DNA of 64,000 nt from Ignavibacteria bacterium RIFCSPLOWO2_12_FULL_56_21 (GTDB lineage Bacteria; Bacteroidota; Ignavibacteria; UBA10030), in NCBI GenBank assembly GCA_001802945.1, contig MHAK01000040.1:1-64000 (forward strand), written 5' to 3'. Under the pieces are notes generated by a model. It ran no database searches and was not told the DNA's origin. It worked only from the letters and a program-made list of their open reading frames with translations. Positions 59,846 through 64,000 of the stretch are shown one piece after another (positions within the stretch are counted from its first letter, which is position 1; every line of letters starts with the position of its first letter). The position numbers were made by a program, and so were the translations under genes.

Positions 59846-60724
59846 TTATCTACCCCGCGACCGGGTTGCTCCGGAAGACCGTGTACCGTTTCCACTAGAT
59901 CTGCTTCCTCCAGATGACGGCGGTGGGGAGGAGTGTGGGGATGACGAAGGAGCCGGACGCGATACAGTCTGTGACCGCGCTGGTCGATCCGAAGTGGCGG
60001 GACGGGATTCAGTCCCCGATGATGACCGGGACAGGCGATCGAGTATCGATGGCAGGGTCCATTGCTGACGGGCGGGACGATCTGTTGTTGCTGTCCTTCC
60101 GCCACTGGCCGGCTGCCCAGTGCGTGTACCTGAACCCGTTCGTACCGACGTTGCGCTCGTTCCTCGAGCTGTCGCCCGGCCGCCGCTTCCCGATTGTACA
60201 GTTGCTGGGCGCGCGCTTGTTGAACCGGCCGAGCTTCGTGCGCCATCGTAATCCCGCCGACGTTCGTTGCCTGACCTGCGCACCCCTGAATTTCTCGTCG
60301 TCACAGTTGAGCCGTTGGTGCCGTAGTACGGACCGTAATCGTGGTAAGCATGGCCCCACGCATATGTCGACCCCCAATACCACGGGCGGTAACTCCAATA
60401 TCCATAGCCCGGCCAATCGCACCACCAGGGATATGGATATGCTATGGTTAAGTCCCAATACGGCCACGGATCATAAATAACAATCGGCCGATGCCAACCC
60501 GGATAGTAATAGTCGAATTCCCACCACGGAACTGTGATCGGTCTTTCAAAATCGACCGAGGGTGAACTAACTGCAACAGAGGTGTCTGAATCGAGGTAGG
60601 GTTCGGAAGATTCGTCAGCAAAGGGCTCGTCGTCCATCGTGGCAACCTGAGTATAACAACCGGGAGCGGCCACGAGAAGGAAGCCCAAGGCTGCAGGGGC
60701 GAAGAATCTCGGAATTCGGTTCAT
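59846..60724 (-). CDS. Aromatic-rich lipoprotein with Ser/Arg/Gly low-complexity tail
   Basis: 292 residues. A lipobox (VAAPGC, Cys23), then a region about 60-130 packed with Trp, Tyr and Pro (PWWEFDYYYPGWHRP, WPYWD, YPWWCDWPGYGYWSYRPWYW), then about 150 residues of Ser/Arg/Gly/Thr/Pro repeats ending SGATRSRGR. No enzymatic motif. Likely a surface-exposed structural or carbohydrate-binding protein; no family recognised. GAGGTC before the ATG. Confidence 0.72.
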   Translation of the reverse strand: MNRIPRFFAPAALGFLLVAAPGCYTQVATMDDEPFADESSEPYLDSDTSVAVSSPSVDFERPITVPWWEFDYYYPGWHRPIVIYDPWPYWDLTIAYPYPWWCDWPGYGYWSYRPWYWGSTYAWGHAYHDYGPYYGTNGSTVTTRNSGVRRSGNERRRDYDGARSSAGSTSARPATVQSGSGGRATARGTSATSVRTGSGTRTGQPASGGRTATTDRPARQQWTLPSILDRLSRSSSGTESRPATSDRPARSQTVSRPAPSSSPHSSPPPSSGGSRSSGNGTRSSGATRSRGR

Positions 60725-60790
60725 AATTGACCTCGTTTGGGAAGCGCGTTTGGTAGAATCAGGTCAATCTCTGTGCCATTGCTCACAATG

Positions 60791-60833
60791 AAAAAGGCCG
60801 AAAACCGAAGAAATTCTCCGGATTCCGGCCTTT
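60791..60833 (-). terminator. Rho-independent terminator
   Basis: AAAGGCCG (60793-60800) pairs with CGGCCTTT (60826-60833); on the minus strand the stem is followed by TTTTT-CATT. It ends the outer-membrane protein gene at 60921 before the lipoprotein gene. Confidence 0.75.
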
Positions 60834-60920
60834 CCAAAAATGATTTTGTCTCCGAAAATGGACGCCGGCTCAGAGATGTAGCCGTCCTGGCACAGCCTTG
60901 GCACTGCTCACAGTTCCGGT

Positions 60921-61694
60921 TTACAGCGTTCCAACGTAATCGATTTGAAGAGTTCGGTTACCGACGGAGACATTCTGCTGGTTTTTCGTCACGTTCTTGA
61001 GATCAAACCCGACCACGAGCCCCTTCCCCCAATTCCAGCGAAACGCCAAATTCAGATAGCCTCTGCCGCGTCCGACGGCGTTGCCATGATCGTCATTGAA
61101 CCCAAAATCGTACTCTCCAAGCACGGAGATCTCCTCACCAATCGATTTTTCAATTCCGACAAACGTGTTCATGTCCCTGTCGCCATCTCCCCTGTCCATC
61201 GTAAAGTTCAAGCCGCCGTGGAGACTCAGGTTCCCGAAGAACGCATAATTGCGGCTCGCGACGACATAAGCGCCCGGAGACTTGATCGTATATCGGGCAA
61301 GGTCCTTGATATATGGTTCTTTGCCCTGGGAGTCGAACCCTATCGCGATTGCCGGCATCAACGATCCTTCGTTCAGGATGCGGAGTTTTGCCTGAACACC
61401 GGGCCAGGGATTCATGTGGATCACAGACGGACCGATGATGTCCGTTCCGCCATAGGAGATGCCGAACATGAACCGTTCAAACACCCCTACCGAGATACCA
61501 GCCAGCACTCCGCCGCGCTGATAGAAATTCGCCGAAACGGCGAATGACCCCCGCTTATCCATTCCTGCAGTCGGCTTATCGATCAAGTTGGTCGGCTCAA
61601 CCGCAGATTCGTCACCGGCGTAGCCTTGCGCCTCCAACTGACACCAAGTTGAACACACAACGCCAAGGAAACCCGCTACAATTCGCATGTTCAT
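60921..61694 (-). CDS. Outer-membrane beta-barrel protein, YjbH-like
   Basis: 257 residues from ATG 61694 with a signal peptide (MRIVAGFLGVVCSTWCQLEA). The rest alternates short strands (FERFMFGISYGG, VQAKLRILNEG, GYLNLAFRWNWGKG); the GTDIIGPS and YVVASRN blocks recall YjbH/group-4-capsule-type barrels that I know from Ignavibacteria. Overlaps nothing; 17 bp overlap with the amidohydrolase is avoided by this start unless the ATG at 61730 is used. Function unknown. Confidence 0.72.
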   Translation of the reverse strand: MNMRIVAGFLGVVCSTWCQLEAQGYAGDESAVEPTNLIDKPTAGMDKRGSFAVSANFYQRGGVLAGISVGVFERFMFGISYGGTDIIGPSVIHMNPWPGVQAKLRILNEGSLMPAIAIGFDSQGKEPYIKDLARYTIKSPGAYVVASRNYAFFGNLSLHGGLNFTMDRGDGDRDMNTFVGIEKSIGEEISVLGEYDFGFNDDHGNAVGRGRGYLNLAFRWNWGKGLVVGFDLKNVTKNQQNVSVGNRTLQIDYVGTL

Positions 61695-61710
61695 GTCGCT
61701 TGGTCCTTTT

Positions 61711-63222
61711 TCATACATCCTCGTCGCCAAACACCTTTCGAACGTTCGGACCCAATTCCTCAGCCGAACGCGACGGCGGTGGCAATGGTAAGATCGGAGT
61801 GGTCGTCGGCGTGTTCTCTTTCCTCACGACCCGAAATCCCTCTTCGAACGGCTGCCCAGCTCCTTCTTCAGCCGGGGACGGGGGAATCGCAATAACGGGA
61901 GTGCCCAACGACGACCGCGTGTGAAGCGATATCGGTGCGGCAATCTGCATGAGCAGCCGCATGTCGGCCGCGAGGTCCTCCGCCGCATAGGTTAGGACTT
62001 CGCTTTCGCGCACAAAGAACTCTCCGTTGATCATCACTTCGGTGATGTCGGCGGTCGAGGCACGATGCAGCAGCAACTCCGAGACGACCGCCGGCCCTTC
62101 GGTCTCCATCGCCGCTCGAACACCCGCATCCGTACATCGCATGAATACGAAATCCGCCCTCTTGCCCGGGAGTATCGCCCCAATTTCACTGTCCATCCCC
62201 AGCAATTGTGCTCCGGCGTGGGTATGGGTCATTAAGACTGACGCCGCACTCATCATGTTTTCGCTTGAGAGCGCAGCCATTTCCCACAGCGCGCGCATGT
62301 TCTCCCAAGGCCGTAGCGTTCCCCAATCGGATCCCAGAACCATGGTGACGTCGGCATCGATCAACCGCTCGACTGGCGGCAGTTCGACTCCCTTTCGCAT
62401 GGCGGCGGCCGGAGCAAGAATGACCCGGGCATTCGATTTGTGGAGTATGTCGGCATCATTCACATCAAGCACTGAGAGGTGCGTCGGGAGTTGACGCGTG
62501 GAGAACATCTGATATTCGTCCAATACTTGAACGGAAGACTTGCGGAAATTACGCCGGATATACTCCGCTTCACGCAGTGTTTCGCCAAGATGTGTGATCA
62601 AAGGAAGTCCGAGGTCTCGCGCTTGCCTTAGGGTCGTCTGAAGATTGTAGGTCGTGAGCTCTTCAGCCGGTGGGAGCACAAGGAGGGGCCGGACATTCGG
62701 ATTTCGAAGCGTCCTGGCAGCCTCGATCTGATCGCCGGTGTGAGCTCCGACAAAACCTCTGAGATCCGTCTTTAGCAGCGCCTCGACGGATGCCGCGAAA
62801 GCGGCATCGTTGCCGCCGAATCCAAACTCAACAATCGTGGTAATTCCTGACCGGAGAGCAGCATAATATGCACATCGATACAATCGAACCCAATCCTCCG
62901 TAGTGGCGCGTTCCCGCAAAAAGGTCAAAGCGCTCTGCATGCGTTCATTCTCAGCCCATCGGTCCGCCGGCTCGCCGGCCGCAAGGATGTCGAGGATGTA
63001 GGATTCACCGTGGTAATGAGCATCCACAAAACCCGGGAGAAGGACTCTACCTGCGGCATCGACGACCTCCGCCTGTGGATACGTCTGTCGGGCTCCCTGT
63101 CCGGATGTCAGCAACGCGGCAATGCGACCGTTTCGTACAACAACCGTCATGAGTCCGCCGCTTCCCGAGGGGTCGCAGGCCAGGACATACGCATTCTCTA
63201 TGATCTTTACACCATCCTGCAT
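61711..63222 (-). CDS. Amidohydrolase (TRZ/ATZ-type metal-dependent hydrolase)
   Basis: 503 residues. Metal-binding residues: HYH in PGFVDAHYHGESY, His in ITHLGETLREAEY, His in LPTHLSVLD, and Asp in LGSDWGTLRPW, with the C-terminal GAILPGKRADFVFM strand of the beta-sandwich. This is the aminohydrolase subgroup of guanine deaminase, chlorohydrolases and MTA deaminase. Residues 450-503 form an unusual Pro-rich extension (SPAEEGAGQ, PPPSRSAEELG). Substrate unknown. Ends 16 bp before the next start. Confidence 0.87.
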   Translation of the reverse strand: MQDGVKIIENAYVLACDPSGSGGLMTVVVRNGRIAALLTSGQGARQTYPQAEVVDAAGRVLLPGFVDAHYHGESYILDILAAGEPADRWAENERMQSALTFLRERATTEDWVRLYRCAYYAALRSGITTIVEFGFGGNDAAFAASVEALLKTDLRGFVGAHTGDQIEAARTLRNPNVRPLLVLPPAEELTTYNLQTTLRQARDLGLPLITHLGETLREAEYIRRNFRKSSVQVLDEYQMFSTRQLPTHLSVLDVNDADILHKSNARVILAPAAAMRKGVELPPVERLIDADVTMVLGSDWGTLRPWENMRALWEMAALSSENMMSAASVLMTHTHAGAQLLGMDSEIGAILPGKRADFVFMRCTDAGVRAAMETEGPAVVSELLLHRASTADITEVMINGEFFVRESEVLTYAAEDLAADMRLLMQIAAPISLHTRSSLGTPVIAIPPSPAEEGAGQPFEEGFRVVRKENTPTTTPILPLPPPSRSAEELGPNVRKVFGDEDV

Positions 63223-63229
63223 TCCGCAG

Positions 63230-64000
63230 TTACTCCTTCTTCCAGACTGTGCCTTCTTTGCGGTCTTCCAATGTCACGCCGAGCTCTTTCAACCCGTCAC
63301 GAATTCTGTCCGAGATCTGAAAGTTTTTCTGCTTTCGTGCTTCATTGCGCATGGTGGTCAGGAGGTCCATCAACTTGTTCTCCAGGTTCTCACTCCGGGA
63401 TGATCCCGGGACCTCAGGGACGATTCCCAGCACGTCCTGGCCGTACTTTCGATATACATTGTCCACGGACCGGAGGCTTTCGAGTGACACGGAAGACCCT
63501 GATGCAAGGAGGGCATTCATTTCTTTGCTGAGCTCGAACAACGCACCGATTGCCTGCGGCGCATTCAGGTCGTCATCGAGGGCGTCCCGGATCTGCCTAT
63601 CGTAAGCAACTGCATCACAATGCGATCCCCCTTTTCTTCCCTCTTGTTCAGCCCGTGCTAACGCCGCCCGGAGATTTTGCACTGCATTCTGAAGCCGTTC
63701 GAAACCAGATCGGGCCCCGTCCAGTGCCTGCTCGCTGAAATCAAGCGTACTTCTGTAATGACTTTGGAGAATGAAGAAACGCACGACGATCGGATCGTAC
63801 TTTGTGAACAAATCTTTCAAAGTCACAAAATTACCGAGGGATTTCGACATCTTTTGACCGTTGACAGTCACAAGATTGTTGTGCAGCCAAAACCTGGCGA
63901 AAGGTTTTCCGGTCGCGCAAACGCTTTGCGCGATCTCGCATTCGTGATGGGGGAACTGGTTATCCAGTCCACCCCCGTGAATATCGAACGTCTCTCCAAG
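63230..64000 (-). CDS. cysS: Cysteinyl-tRNA synthetase, 5' end cut by window
   Basis: Visible part covers the last 257 residues. From the window edge it reads GETFDIHGGGLDNQFPHHEC (zinc/cysteine pocket) and FARFWLHNNLVTVNGQKMSK, the KMSKS loop, then the anticodon-binding helical domain and the C-terminal RDGLKELGVTLEDRKEG block of CysS. Stop 7 bp upstream of the amidohydrolase start, so both are in one operon. Confidence 0.96.
   Translation of the reverse strand, partial: LGETFDIHGGGLDNQFPHHECEIAQSVCATGKPFARFWLHNNLVTVNGQKMSKSLGNFVTLKDLFTKYDPIVVRFFILQSHYRSTLDFSEQALDGARSGFERLQNAVQNLRAALARAEQEGRKGGSHCDAVAYDRQIRDALDDDLNAPQAIGALFELSKEMNALLASGSSVSLESLRSVDNVYRKYGQDVLGIVPEVPGSSRSENLENKLMDLLTTMRNEARKQKNFQISDRIRDGLKELGVTLEDRKEGTVWKKE

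Overview
The window reads as a chromosomal segment of a FCB-group bacterium, most likely Ignavibacteriota or a close Bacteroidota/Chlorobiota relative. Signs seen in the sequence are complete and broken type IX secretion (T9SS) C-terminal sorting domains carrying the YPNPFNP/FPNPFNP motif, a PorV-like outer-membrane protein, a MGQQQLL-type pilin-like protein, many outer-membrane barrels, moderately high GC, and frequent ATGA/GTGA start-stop overlaps with recognisable Shine-Dalgarno sites. No phage, plasmid, CRISPR or full-length IS element was found. Genes are dense and mostly chromosomal core or envelope functions.

Layout. 1-6 kb: DUF1343 muramidase (cut by the window edge), membrane protein, TrmH-type rRNA/tRNA methyltransferase, EamA transporter, citrate synthase. 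6-10 kb: a large T9SS-exported phospholipase-D/lamin-tail protein. 10-12 kb: a compact 8-oxoguanine defence operon (MutT, MutY, Ogg2-type lyase). 12-21 kb: lysine 6-dehydrogenase-like enzyme, pilin-like protein, YajQ, two Amidase_3 proteins, a beta-propeller protein, and a junction of two broken secretion genes at about 17.45 kb. 20.8-27.6 kb: a seven-gene iron operon reading leftward from a TTAGG-N4-CCTAA operator: DtxR repressor, membrane-tethered DtxR/FeoA fusion, FeoB G-protein, FeoB permease core, di-heme DUF1111 protein, Rieske lipoprotein, porin. 27.9-35.8 kb: LolA-like protein, POT transporter, ABC-2 exporter, two aldo/keto reductases, GalT. 35.8-36.2 kb: tRNA-Arg(TCT) followed by a decayed second copy interrupted by two small hairpin elements. 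36-45 kb: GT9 glycosyltransferase, MoxR-type AAA+/VWA pair, HisA-like/PfkB/RmlD-like cluster, NiCoT transporter, SerS. 45-52 kb: heterodimeric ABC exporter, FBPase, DEDDh exonuclease, threonine synthase. 52-54 kb: a monoheme cytochrome-porin fusion and a small cytochrome c. 54-64 kb: pyruvate kinase, sirtuin and penicillin-acylase operon, outer-membrane proteins, an amidohydrolase, and the 3' part of CysS.

The genes best read together are: (i) the 8-oxoG operon, which covers nucleotide-pool cleaning, A:8oxoG repair and 8oxoG excision; (ii) the iron operon, where redox proteins (di-heme, Rieske) sit in the same transcript as ferrous import and two metal-sensing proteins; (iii) the cytochrome-porin pair, which could carry electrons across the outer membrane. 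Intergenic regions are unusually rich in hairpins and in short-period degenerate repeats, including a 111-bp element present twice.
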